This document shows positions 7,790 to 16,231 of a stretch of 41,597 bases of DNA, one piece after another (position 1 is the stretch's first letter; each line of letters begins with the position of its first letter). Origin of the DNA: a virus. A program made the position numbers and the translations under genes. The stretch spans positions 1 through 41,597 of IMG/VR virus record IMGVR_UViG_3300032164_000028. The stretch is one strand, 5' to 3'. The notes below the pieces were generated by a model. It was not told the origin of the DNA and searched no databases. It saw only the letters and a program-made list of their open reading frames with translations.

Positions 7790-8551
7790 ATGCTCTACCC
7801 ATACGCTTACGTAAAATCTGTGAACACCTCGCGCCTGGACGTGGAAATTCGGACGTCCGCGATCGCGGCGGCTCTGGACCACATTGTCACTGCGGGCACT
7901 GCGGTTACGATATATTTTAAGGCCGCTCTTTCACTGGACGACACCGCGGCCCTTTCTGCTCTTGTTGCAGCGCACGTCAACACTCCTCTGCCCTACGCGA
8001 CGCCTCCTTCCGACAACGAGGATGCGCCGCTCGTTCGCCTTAAAGCAGCAGCTCCTGGTTGGTATTTCCAGATCCATTCGGTCGAGTTCACGACAGGCAA
8101 ATATGGCGGCCTCTACAGTAAGAAGGTCGACTCGGCTACTGGTGTGGAGACGGATACCGGATTTTGCACCCACAAAATCTACGACGCAGCGGGTGCTGAG
8201 ATCACCTCTGGAGCTCTCGAAGGCAACGCCGTCCATACTCGGCTGGATTGGCAAGTCAGCCACGACATGGAAATTAGGGGCTCAATGTTTACACAGGCCG
8301 TGAGGCCTACTGTGGATTGTCGTCTGTGGGCTTTTGCTGCGCCTGGTATCGTGAACATACCCTTCACCCAAGGCGGGCTCAATCTCAGATATTTGCCGAG
8401 TGAGGAGGCATTCACAGCTGAGGGCGGAACGGCAAAATTTCTGAGTGCTACTGTCCCTATGCCAGGCATCAATAAGTTTCGGCTGCTTTTAAAACACCCT
8501 GTTGGCCTTCAGCATACGGCGCAGGTTCACTTTATGTTGTACAAGGCATGA
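7790..8551 (+). CDS. Probable tail/fibre structural protein (253 aa)
   Basis: GGGAG lies about nine bases before ATG 7790. The sequence is beta-rich with an N-terminal ~65-residue helix/strand module (LDDTAALSALVAAHVNT), then a larger beta domain with GWYFQIHSVEFTTGKYGGLYSK cut by several Gly turns and a Cys in DTGFCTHKIYD. No recognised family. The stop overlaps the next start (ATGA). Like its neighbour, it is likely a structural component of a host-binding apparatus. Confidence 0.66.
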   Translation: MLYPYAYVKSVNTSRLDVEIRTSAIAAALDHIVTAGTAVTIYFKAALSLDDTAALSALVAAHVNTPLPYATPPSDNEDAPLVRLKAAAPGWYFQIHSVEFTTGKYGGLYSKKVDSATGVETDTGFCTHKIYDAAGAEITSGALEGNAVHTRLDWQVSHDMEIRGSMFTQAVRPTVDCRLWAFAAPGIVNIPFTQGGLNLRYLPSEEAFTAEGGTAKFLSATVPMPGINKFRLLLKHPVGLQHTAQVHFMLYKA

Positions 8552-9033
8552 TAAAAATACTGTACTCCAGAAACCGACTGCCCTTCTCTCAGCTCATCTG
8601 CTGGGCTACCAAAAAGCCTGTGAGCCATGTTGTTGTCGTATTTGACGATAGAATCGTCTACCACTCCAATCCTATGGGCGTGCATCTTAATAGCTACCCA
8701 TGGTTTTTAAAACACAACACAGTGGTTTATGAAAAGAGGATCGAGAGAAGTCTTGAGGAAGAGGAAGCGGCTTACCTCGCCATCGCACTTATCGAAGGCA
8801 GCCTCTACGATTTTGGTAGCATTATCTATTACGGATGCCGCCTTATTTTGCTCGGCCTGTTTGGAAAGCCGCTACCAAAGAAGAATCTCTGGGCCTCAGG
8901 CAAAGCGTACAGCTGCGTCGAAGTCCTGGGCGAACTGCCTCCCTGGATCTGGCCGGATTCCAAGCCGCCGGGTAACCCGCTGGCCACCTATGAACCTTAC
9001 GAACTCGCGAAATATATGGGGGCCACTGCATGA
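8548..9033 (+). CDS. Permuted papain-fold (NlpC/P60-like, YiiX-type) hydrolase
   Basis: 161 residues. The order of motifs is that of circularly permuted NlpC/P60-like enzymes: a His in KPVSHVVVVFDD (His27) precedes the nucleophile Cys in KAYSCVEVL (Cys123). WPDSK...P..L follows. The family cleaves or transfers acyl or amide groups; members in phage tail operons are often proposed to act on cell-wall peptides or as tail-assembly proteases. A hydrophobic patch (YYGCRLILLGLFG, ~95-107) sits between the catalytic residues. ATGA overlaps on both sides couple it to its neighbours. The fold is likely; the substrate is unknown. Confidence 0.72.
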   Translation: MIKILYSRNRLPFSQLICWATKKPVSHVVVVFDDRIVYHSNPMGVHLNSYPWFLKHNTVVYEKRIERSLEEEEAAYLAIALIEGSLYDFGSIIYYGCRLILLGLFGKPLPKKNLWASGKAYSCVEVLGELPPWIWPDSKPPGNPLATYEPYELAKYMGATA

Positions 9034-12000
9034 GCCTAATTAGTGTTGGCGCAACGTTGCCTCTTGGCTACCAGCTCCACGATGGGGCAACGGGAAAGTT
9101 CGTCCGGGCCCACGTCCGGGACCAAGCAAATGCTGCTGTCACGGGGTCTCCTTTTGCCCTGACTCATGTTGCGCAAGGGTTCTATTCGAACACCGCCTAC
9201 ACGGTGCTTATAGCCAACACGAAACTCAAGGCCACATATATTGTTTTCGATGACGCAGGTTTCACGATTGAGTCCGTATTCCATACGAGGGGCGCCGCTG
9301 AAACAGATGTGGAGACGCAGGTAGAGGTCGCGAGAACCGATGTCTTGACCAGACTGGGAACCCCTGCTGGTGCATCAGTATCAGCTGACATTGCGGCTGT
9401 GAAAGCTGATTCAGGCACACTGATTACGCGGCTCACAGCTGGTCGCGCAACGAACCTTGATAACCTTGACGCTACCGTGGGCTCACGCTCCACGCAAACT
9501 TCCGTCAACTCGATTCAAGCGGATACAGACGACATCCAGCTGAAGATTGGGACTCCAGTCGTAACGCTCGCAGCGGACATTGCCGGTGTGCAAACGACTG
9601 TCAACACCATCAACACCAGAGTCGGGTCCCCCGTCGGCGCTTCAATCTCTGCAGATATAGCTGCTGTGCAGACCACGGCGAATGCAGTCAACACTAAACT
9701 TGGAACTCCAGCAGGAGCTTCGGTATCCGCGGATATCGCCGCGATCAAAGCCGACTCCGGTACGCTGGTTACACGCCTGACAGCAGGTCGGGCTAGTAAC
9801 CTTGACTTTCTCGATGTGCTTTTATCCACGAGATCGACGCAGACTTCGGTCGATGCATTGCAGACCACTGCCAATACCATCAATACCAGGATCGGCGCCC
9901 CTGTCGGTGCATCCATCTCAGCAGACATTGCAGCAGTGCAGACCACGGCCAATACTATCGACACCAGGATCGGTGCCCCAGTCGGCGCATCAATCTCTGC
10001 CGACATCGCTGCTGTGCAGACAACTGCCAGTGCAATCAACACCAAACTTGGAACCCCAGTTGGGGCTTCGGTCTCCATCGACATTGCCGCTGTGCAAACC
10101 ACAGCTACTGCGATCAATACCAAGCTCGGCACTCCAGCGGGTGCTTCCGTCTCTGCAGATATCGCGGCAGTGAAGTCCGATACTGCTACCTTGACCTCGC
10201 GCCTTACTTCCGGTCGCGCGAGCAACCTTGACTTCCTTGATGTGCTCTTATCGACGAGAGCAACGCAAACTTCGGTTAACTCGGTTCAGGCCGATACGGA
10301 CGATATCCAAGTGAAGATCGGGACTCCGGTTGGGGCTTCGCTCTCCGTAGATATCGCAGCCGTGCAAACGACTGCAAACGCAATCAACACCAAACTTGGA
10401 ACTCCCGCAGGAGCTTCCGTCTCTGCAGATATCGCGGCAGTGAAGTCTGATTCCGGTACACTCATTACGCGCTTGACCTCGGGTCGGGCGAGCAACCTTG
10501 ACTTCCTCGATGTGCTGCTATCGACGAGAGCTACGCAGACTTCAGTCGACGCAGTCCAGGCCGACACAGATGATATTCAAGTGAAGATCGGGACTCCGGT
10601 TGGGGCTTCGCTCTCCGTAGATATCGCAGCCGTGCAAACGACTGCCAGTGCAGTCAATACCAAGCTCGGCACTCCTGCTGGAGCTTCGGTCTCGGCGGAT
10701 ATTGCAGCGGTCTTCTCGCGCATCGGTGCTCCTGTCGGCGCCTCGATCTCCGCAGACATCGCGGCAGTCAAGACGCAGCTCAATAGCATCGAAACCAAAG
10801 TAGACGACCTCAGCAGTGCTTCGGATAGTGCAATCAGCATACCGTCGACCTTCCTAGTGCCTACAACCGGGACCAACATCTTCCGCATCTACTGGCGGCA
10901 CTTTGCTGCAGGGATTCCGGACAATCCATTCTCTGGTCCAGACATCAACATAGAAAGGTCGAACGGAACCGATATCGTGGCGTCCACGGCGATGACCCTG
11001 GAAGTGACTGGCGTCTACTACTACGACTACTCGGTACCCGATACTGCAGATAATGGGATTCAGGTGATCGTTAAAGTCGACTACGTGAACGACTCCGGCG
11101 GACCGACGTTCCAAGCGATTGCTACCGCTAACCAAACCAGCTCGGCCAGTGCCATCGACGATATTCTTACTATCCTCGGCACACCAGCAGGCGTCTCTGT
11201 GTCGGCGGATATCGCGGCACTGCAGACTACGTCCAACACTATTAACACGAAAATCGGAACTCCTGCTGGGGCTTCGTTATCTGCAGACGTTGCAGCAATC
11301 TTCTCGCGCATCGGCGCTCCTGCCGGAGCATCAGTCTCAGCAGATATTGCAGCCGTCAAGGCTGATACCGCTACCCTGACTTCACGACTCACTTCGGGCC
11401 GTGCAACAAACCTCGATAATCTGAATGCTACGGTTTCCAGCCGTTCTACCCAAACTTCGGTCGATGCTATTCAAGCAGATACCGATGACATTCAGGCGAA
11501 GATCGGCACTCCAGTTGCCACTCTTGCTACCGATATTGCAGGCGTACAGACCACGGCGAATGCAATCAATACCAAACTTGGAACTCCTGCTGGAGCCTCG
11601 GTTTCGGCAGACATTGCGGCTGTGAAAGCTGATACTGCTACCTTGACTTCGCGTCTGACCTCTGGTCGCGCTAGCAACCTCGACTTCCTTGATGTGCTCT
11701 TATCGACGAGAGCTTCGCAGACTTCGGTCAACGGGATCCAGTCAGACATCGACACGCTTGAGCCGACGATTGCGGGAATCGCCTCGGATACAGCAACCTT
11801 GATCCTGCGCCTCACAGCAGGTCGCGCCAGCAACCTTGACTTTCTCAACGTCTCGGTTTCAAGCCGCGCGACACAGACTTCGGTCGATGCAGTGCAGACC
11901 ACGGCAAATACTATCAACACCAAGCTCGGCACTCCTGCTGGGGCCTCTGTCTCAGCAGACATCGCTGCAGTTAAAGCCGATACCGCGGCCATCCTCGATG

Positions 12001-14972
12001 ACACTGGAATATCTGGTGTGCTCGTGGCCTCAGCAGAAAAAGATAGTATCGTGGACCGCGTGTGGGATGAGCTCCAGTCAGGGCATACTGTAGCGGGAAC
12101 CTTCGGCAAGCGTCTCGACGCTGACATGACCACCCGTGAGTCTGAAAGCTCGGCACTCTCTCGCTTTAACACGACGTCCTCGGCTCTTGCGGCACTCCAG
12201 CTGGATACCGACGATATCCAGTCTAAAATCGGAACCCCAGTCGTCAGTGTCTCCGCAGATATCGCAGCCAATCGAGTGGATCTTTTGGCAGTTCGCGCCC
12301 AAACGGACCTCATCAGCTTTGATGGCGGAAACCGCGTGAATGTGCACGTGATCCTCAACGATGATAAGTCCAACTATGCTCTGTCAACAGGGTCACGTGC
12401 CCTGGTCGCGGACGACGTGTGGGACGAAATCCTCAGCGGTCACTTGATCCCATTCTCTGCGGGCGCTGCGCTCAACAACATCTCAGGCTTCACGCTGGCC
12501 ACTGTCGCAGCAGCAGTTTGGGACGAGCAGGCTCTTCCGCACAGTATCGCTGGGAGTTTCGGGATACTCACTCAGGTCATCCACCAATCGAGCCTCGTTA
12601 CAACAGGCCAGCTGACTAACGGATCCTTCGGCCTTGCTGCGCTGTCGGCGACGATCACTAACTCCACGGCTGCAACAACAGCAGCAGTAGTCGCACAGAA
12701 TCCGAACATTGCTGCGATCATCCCGGCAGTCAACGCAAGCAAAATTGCCGTCATCGCCGAGATAGACCAAAACCAGATCCTTCTGGAAGCTCTTGCAATC
12801 CAGCTTACTGCCGCAGAGGCAGATATCATCGCAGACATAGCTGTCGTCAGCGGGAAGGTCGATGCTGTCAGCGCCCAGGTTGGTGCGATCCAGAACAACA
12901 CAACCGTGCGGTTCATCGTGCCTGAGCGCATTTCCAAGCCGCTCGCCGGCAACAAGAACTACCAAATCCACCTGCGGCTCTACGACGATGTGGGCTTCCC
13001 AGAAGCGCCTGACTCGGCACCAACCATTCGCATCCGCCGGCTGGATACCAATGTCGATGTTGTGCTGAATGTGGCCATGACCCAGGACGGGGTCAAGGTC
13101 GGCGCGTACTTCTATAACCTTGTGATCTCGGCGGGCTCAGATATCTACCCCGCGCTTGTTGAGGCCACTGTTGTTGAAAACGGCGCCACTCGCTACGTCC
13201 CTGCTGTCACCGAGATTACCGAGTTCGACTCCGATCTGGACGCGATCCAAGCTCAGCTCACTGCGGTGCAGAATACTGTCGATGCCACCCAGCTGTCTGT
13301 GGATAGCGGTGTCTATGGCCTCGCAGCTCTCAAAACTGGCCAGACAGGCATCGTGACCGAGATCAATCAAAACGAGACTCTGATAAATCTCGTCAAAGCC
13401 AAGACGGATACCATCCCTGTCGACCCAGCGACCCTGACTTCGGTGGCTGCGGTAAATGCTACAGTACTGACTCGGCCAGACATTACGGCTATCCAGACCC
13501 GTTTGGATCTTCTCCGTGATGCAATCCGTGGGACTGCAAATAGAACCAACACCCAGGTCTACGATAAGATCGACTTCACAGGCGTTATGCAGACAAGCGA
13601 CCCAAGGCTCAACTTCCTGGATGCCGCGGTTTCCTCACGCAGCACTCTGGACGCGGCTACGGTCTGGGCATACGCAACACGCACCCTGACCGCTTCGACC
13701 CTTTCGGCGGCCTCGATCCAGGCTATCTGGGATTTCCTGACCTCGGCTGCGACGGTCCCTGGCTCCTTTGGGCTCCGCATCGGAACCAACCTGGACGCAA
13801 CAGTATCGAGCCGCGCCACAGCTGGCCAGGTAACTTCCCTGCTCGTCGGCGTAGCACAAGAGGCAAGCCTCGGCGCCCTCAGCACTCTCGTCAGCACAGA
13901 AGCCAACGAGAACGAAGCCAAGCTCAATGCCCTTCAGGCAGATGTCACGCTTATAAAAGCCAAGACAACGAACCTCCCTGCCGACCCATCTTCCGCATCG
14001 GCAATGTCAGCCGGCTTTAACGCCAACACCATTGCGGTAGCGAATGTGGCTCTCAATGTCACCGGAATCAAAACTAAGACTGACAATCTGCCAGTCGACC
14101 CCGCAAAAGAGAGCTCGGTCCTTGCACGGCCGACTAACCCTGTTCTGACCAGCGACATTCGCCTGAACAGGCTCGACGTCAATGTCTCCACGCGAAGCAC
14201 GCTGACCACTGGTGACTTGGCTCTGCTTGCTACCACCGCACAATTGAGTGCAGGAAACGCGGCGCTTACAACCGAGATCAACGCCAATCAGGTGGATATC
14301 GCCGCTGTGCAAACAACGGCAAACTTGATCAAGGCTAAGACAGACCAGCTGGTCTACACCTCAGGACGGGTGGATGCGGTTATCTCGGGTGCACAAGAGG
14401 ATGCGATTGTCGACAAGGTTTGGAACGAGCTGAACGCCTCTCACGTCGCAGTCGGGTCGATGGGTGAGAGTCTTAGCGATGCTGCTGGCGGGGCGTCGCC
14501 GTCCGTAATTGCCGCAGCAGTATGGGATGAGGCCACTGCTGGTCATGTTACAGCGAGCACTTTCGGCAAGCTGGCTGCCGATATCAAGGTCGATACTGGC
14601 GCAATCAACACGAAGATTGGCACTCCAGCAGGTGCGTCGGTCTCCGCAGATATCGCTGCAATTACCGAGTCGCACAGAACCTGCCGCATGTCGACAACCA
14701 TGAACTCCGCTGGCACCGATCAGGAGGTGATTGTCTGGGCCGAGGAAGCTGGTGAACGAATCACAGTATCCAGCGCCTGCACTATCACTATCAAGACGGC
14801 TATCGGGGCAACGGTATGGACAGCAACGCTGGCGAGTCCGAACGCGGATGGCGTCTTCCGCTTTACAAATGCGTTTGTCGCCGTGGCTGACGTCAGCTAC
14901 TACATTCTGATGTCGATTACTGTCGCGGGCCAACCGGTCGTAACTCAGCAGGCGTTTATAACCGTGGGGTGA
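9030..14972 (+). CDS. Giant repetitive tail-fibre/adhesin protein (1980 aa)
   Basis: GGGGG lies eight bases before the ATG. Residues ~1-95 form a BppU-like beta domain. Then come many copies of a helical linker with consensus IGTPAGASVSADIAAV plus TANAINTKLG, interleaved with TLTSRLTSGRASNLDFLD, STRATQTSVDAVQADTDDIQ: long trimeric coiled-coil-like repeats (~100-600 and ~700-1000). Two Ig-like beta domains interrupt at ~603-700 and ~1293-1395. From ~1008 on, a motif VWDE-x7-H-x3-GTFG recurs about five to six times (near bases 12054, 12412, 12515, 13724, 14417, 14517). A beta domain closes the protein (~1884-1980). Such repeats are common in phage fibres. A tape-measure role is less likely because of the beta domains and neighbours. 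Confidence 0.82.
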   Translation: MSLISVGATLPLGYQLHDGATGKFVRAHVRDQANAAVTGSPFALTHVAQGFYSNTAYTVLIANTKLKATYIVFDDAGFTIESVFHTRGAAETDVETQVEVARTDVLTRLGTPAGASVSADIAAVKADSGTLITRLTAGRATNLDNLDATVGSRSTQTSVNSIQADTDDIQLKIGTPVVTLAADIAGVQTTVNTINTRVGSPVGASISADIAAVQTTANAVNTKLGTPAGASVSADIAAIKADSGTLVTRLTAGRASNLDFLDVLLSTRSTQTSVDALQTTANTINTRIGAPVGASISADIAAVQTTANTIDTRIGAPVGASISADIAAVQTTASAINTKLGTPVGASVSIDIAAVQTTATAINTKLGTPAGASVSADIAAVKSDTATLTSRLTSGRASNLDFLDVLLSTRATQTSVNSVQADTDDIQVKIGTPVGASLSVDIAAVQTTANAINTKLGTPAGASVSADIAAVKSDSGTLITRLTSGRASNLDFLDVLLSTRATQTSVDAVQADTDDIQVKIGTPVGASLSVDIAAVQTTASAVNTKLGTPAGASVSADIAAVFSRIGAPVGASISADIAAVKTQLNSIETKVDDLSSASDSAISIPSTFLVPTTGTNIFRIYWRHFAAGIPDNPFSGPDINIERSNGTDIVASTAMTLEVTGVYYYDYSVPDTADNGIQVIVKVDYVNDSGGPTFQAIATANQTSSASAIDDILTILGTPAGVSVSADIAALQTTSNTINTKIGTPAGASLSADVAAIFSRIGAPAGASVSADIAAVKADTATLTSRLTSGRATNLDNLNATVSSRSTQTSVDAIQADTDDIQAKIGTPVATLATDIAGVQTTANAINTKLGTPAGASVSADIAAVKADTATLTSRLTSGRASNLDFLDVLLSTRASQTSVNGIQSDIDTLEPTIAGIASDTATLILRLTAGRASNLDFLNVSVSSRATQTSVDAVQTTANTINTKLGTPAGASVSADIAAVKADTAAILDDTGISGVLVASAEKDSIVDRVWDELQSGHTVAGTFGKRLDADMTTRESESSALSRFNTTSSALAALQLDTDDIQSKIGTPVVSVSADIAANRVDLLAVRAQTDLISFDGGNRVNVHVILNDDKSNYALSTGSRALVADDVWDEILSGHLIPFSAGAALNNISGFTLATVAAAVWDEQALPHSIAGSFGILTQVIHQSSLVTTGQLTNGSFGLAALSATITNSTAATTAAVVAQNPNIAAIIPAVNASKIAVIAEIDQNQILLEALAIQLTAAEADIIADIAVVSGKVDAVSAQVGAIQNNTTVRFIVPERISKPLAGNKNYQIHLRLYDDVGFPEAPDSAPTIRIRRLDTNVDVVLNVAMTQDGVKVGAYFYNLVISAGSDIYPALVEATVVENGATRYVPAVTEITEFDSDLDAIQAQLTAVQNTVDATQLSVDSGVYGLAALKTGQTGIVTEINQNETLINLVKAKTDTIPVDPATLTSVAAVNATVLTRPDITAIQTRLDLLRDAIRGTANRTNTQVYDKIDFTGVMQTSDPRLNFLDAAVSSRSTLDAATVWAYATRTLTASTLSAASIQAIWDFLTSAATVPGSFGLRIGTNLDATVSSRATAGQVTSLLVGVAQEASLGALSTLVSTEANENEAKLNALQADVTLIKAKTTNLPADPSSASAMSAGFNANTIAVANVALNVTGIKTKTDNLPVDPAKESSVLARPTNPVLTSDIRLNRLDVNVSTRSTLTTGDLALLATTAQLSAGNAALTTEINANQVDIAAVQTTANLIKAKTDQLVYTSGRVDAVISGAQEDAIVDKVWNELNASHVAVGSMGESLSDAAGGASPSVIAAAVWDEATAGHVTASTFGKLAADIKVDTGAINTKIGTPAGASVSADIAAITESHRTCRMSTTMNSAGTDQEVIVWAEEAGERITVSSACTITIKTAIGATVWTATLASPNADGVFRFTNAFVAVADVSYYILMSITVAGQPVVTQQAFITVG

Positions 14973-14975
14973 TGG

Positions 14976-15233
14976 ATGGATCTTTCAGGTCAGATAGGAA
15001 TTATAAGCCGTTACTCGGTTAACGAGATATCTGGCATCCTGACCATCACACTCCGTGACAGCCAGGATACTACGACGCTCGGCACTATTGAGATTGAGGA
15101 CGTTAAGATGCGGGCTATCTTCGAGGCGTGGACGCGCATCGCAGAAGCTCGCTGGCCTAACAACCTGGCGAGAACAGGTCACCGCACTGTCTACACTCTT
15201 CGCACGGACGAAGGCAAGACGGAGTTCGCATGA
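14976..15233 (+). CDS. Hypothetical small protein (85 aa)
   Basis: ATG 14976 is 3 bases after the fibre stop, within GGGGTGATGGATGG. The protein has a beta-rich first half (ISGILTITLRDSQDTTTLG) and a helical segment with two Trp. No family recognised. Its stop overlaps the start of the next small gene (ATGA at 15230), supporting expression as part of the tail operon. Confidence 0.65.
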   Translation: MDLSGQIGIISRYSVNEISGILTITLRDSQDTTTLGTIEIEDVKMRAIFEAWTRIAEARWPNNLARTGHRTVYTLRTDEGKTEFA

Positions 15234-15391
15234 AAATTCTACCATTTGGGGTTATCCCCATGTTTGTTGATGGTGCAGGGATTGGCGATAACTTCGGGTC
15301 GATCGGCGCCCAGATTCGCTACTTTGATGTTTTTTATGTAAACCCTCCTGTGGTTGGCTTTCAGGTCACAGGCTCGCCGGAGGAACCTTGA
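15230..15391 (+). CDS. Very small protein (53 aa) between tail genes
   Basis: ATG 15230 overlaps the preceding TGA as ATGA, and the frame is open to TGA 15389-15391, filling exactly the gap to the next gene. The product begins Met-Lys-Ile-Leu-Pro-Phe-Gly and contains alternating Gly/aromatic residues; it looks beta-rich. It is real by packing and coupling; no function can be assigned. Its end contains the GGAGG that serves the next gene. Confidence 0.6.
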   Translation: MKILPFGVIPMFVDGAGIGDNFGSIGAQIRYFDVFYVNPPVVGFQVTGSPEEP

Positions 15392-16231
15392 TTGAACATT
15401 CTCAAGTTCGCACCGTTTCCCTCTTCGGATGTGGCCCACTACCGTATCTATAGAAGCATCATTGGCTTCACCGCCACCAATGCGCTTCCCGCAACGGTCG
15501 CAGGCAAGACGCTTCAGTTAAAGATGAATGGCACCGCACTCCAAACGATTACGTTTTCCGGCGTGGCTACCGTTCCCGACCAGATCAATCTTGTGCTCGT
15601 TGGCGGCCGCGCCTACCCGAATACTGCTGACCTGGGGGCGACTTTCCTCCTCCGAAGCGATGTCAGGCAAGCGCCAGGATCTGTGGAAATTGTAGGGGGC
15701 TCGTCCCTAGTCGACCTCGGTACGACAGCACGCGTTATAACGGAAACCTCTGAGGATGAGATTATCGCAACTATACCGGCACTCATCGACCCAGAGGAGC
15801 TGGTGGAGTTTGAGGATCTCGATGGCGCGCTGCAGGATTTCTATGCGATCCAGACCATAGACAGTTTTGGCAACCTTAGCTTCAAAACTGGCTACAGGCA
15901 GGCTATTCAGTACACAGGGAATATCTGCGTCGTCGAAGGAATTGTTACAGATCTCCAGGGGGTTCGCTACGTAGATGCGGAGGTCAAGGCGAGGCTCATT
16001 AAGTTCCCGCACTCCCCGGAAAAGGCTTCCCAAGTCACTCTTGGTGAAATAATCACTCGCACAGGGCCTGACGGTCGCTTTTCACTCCCCCTTCTGCAGG
16101 GTGCGCTGGTACAGTTCGAGATACGCGCCGTAGGCTTTAACCGAAGCATAACTGTGCCGCTCAAAGCGTACGAGTTCATAACGGATATCCTTGTTGACCT
16201 CGACTATCGCTACCCGCTGGAGTTTGTCTGA
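15392..16231 (+). CDS. Tail/adhesin protein with C-terminal regulatory-like beta domain (279 aa)
   Basis: TTG start directly after the upstream TGA. GGAGGA (15379-15384) is seven bases before it, and no better ATG is near, so the TTG start is well supported. Residues ~1-165 are beta-rich with an extended fibronectin-like pattern (VAHYRIYRSIIGF at the start, DFYAIQTIDSFGNLS at ~150). Residues ~175-279 repeat the carboxypeptidase-regulatory-like module seen at 4328-4933 (VVEGIVTDLQGV, TGPDGRFSLPLLQGA). The shared module suggests recombination among the tail genes. The stop overlaps the portal start. Confidence 0.68.
   Translation: MNILKFAPFPSSDVAHYRIYRSIIGFTATNALPATVAGKTLQLKMNGTALQTITFSGVATVPDQINLVLVGGRAYPNTADLGATFLLRSDVRQAPGSVEIVGGSSLVDLGTTARVITETSEDEIIATIPALIDPEELVEFEDLDGALQDFYAIQTIDSFGNLSFKTGYRQAIQYTGNICVVEGIVTDLQGVRYVDAEVKARLIKFPHSPEKASQVTLGEIITRTGPDGRFSLPLLQGALVQFEIRAVGFNRSITVPLKAYEFITDILVDLDYRYPLEFV

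Noticed and set aside
9197-14933. Long minus-strand open frames opposite the giant fibre gene
   Set aside because: They mirror the repeats of the sense frame, have low-complexity products and lack ribosome sites; they are shadows.
9030-14972. Tape-measure protein
   Set aside because: The length is suitable, but Ig-like domains, fibre-type repeats and neighbouring adhesin-like genes favour a tail fibre; no hydrophobic segments typical of tape measures were seen.
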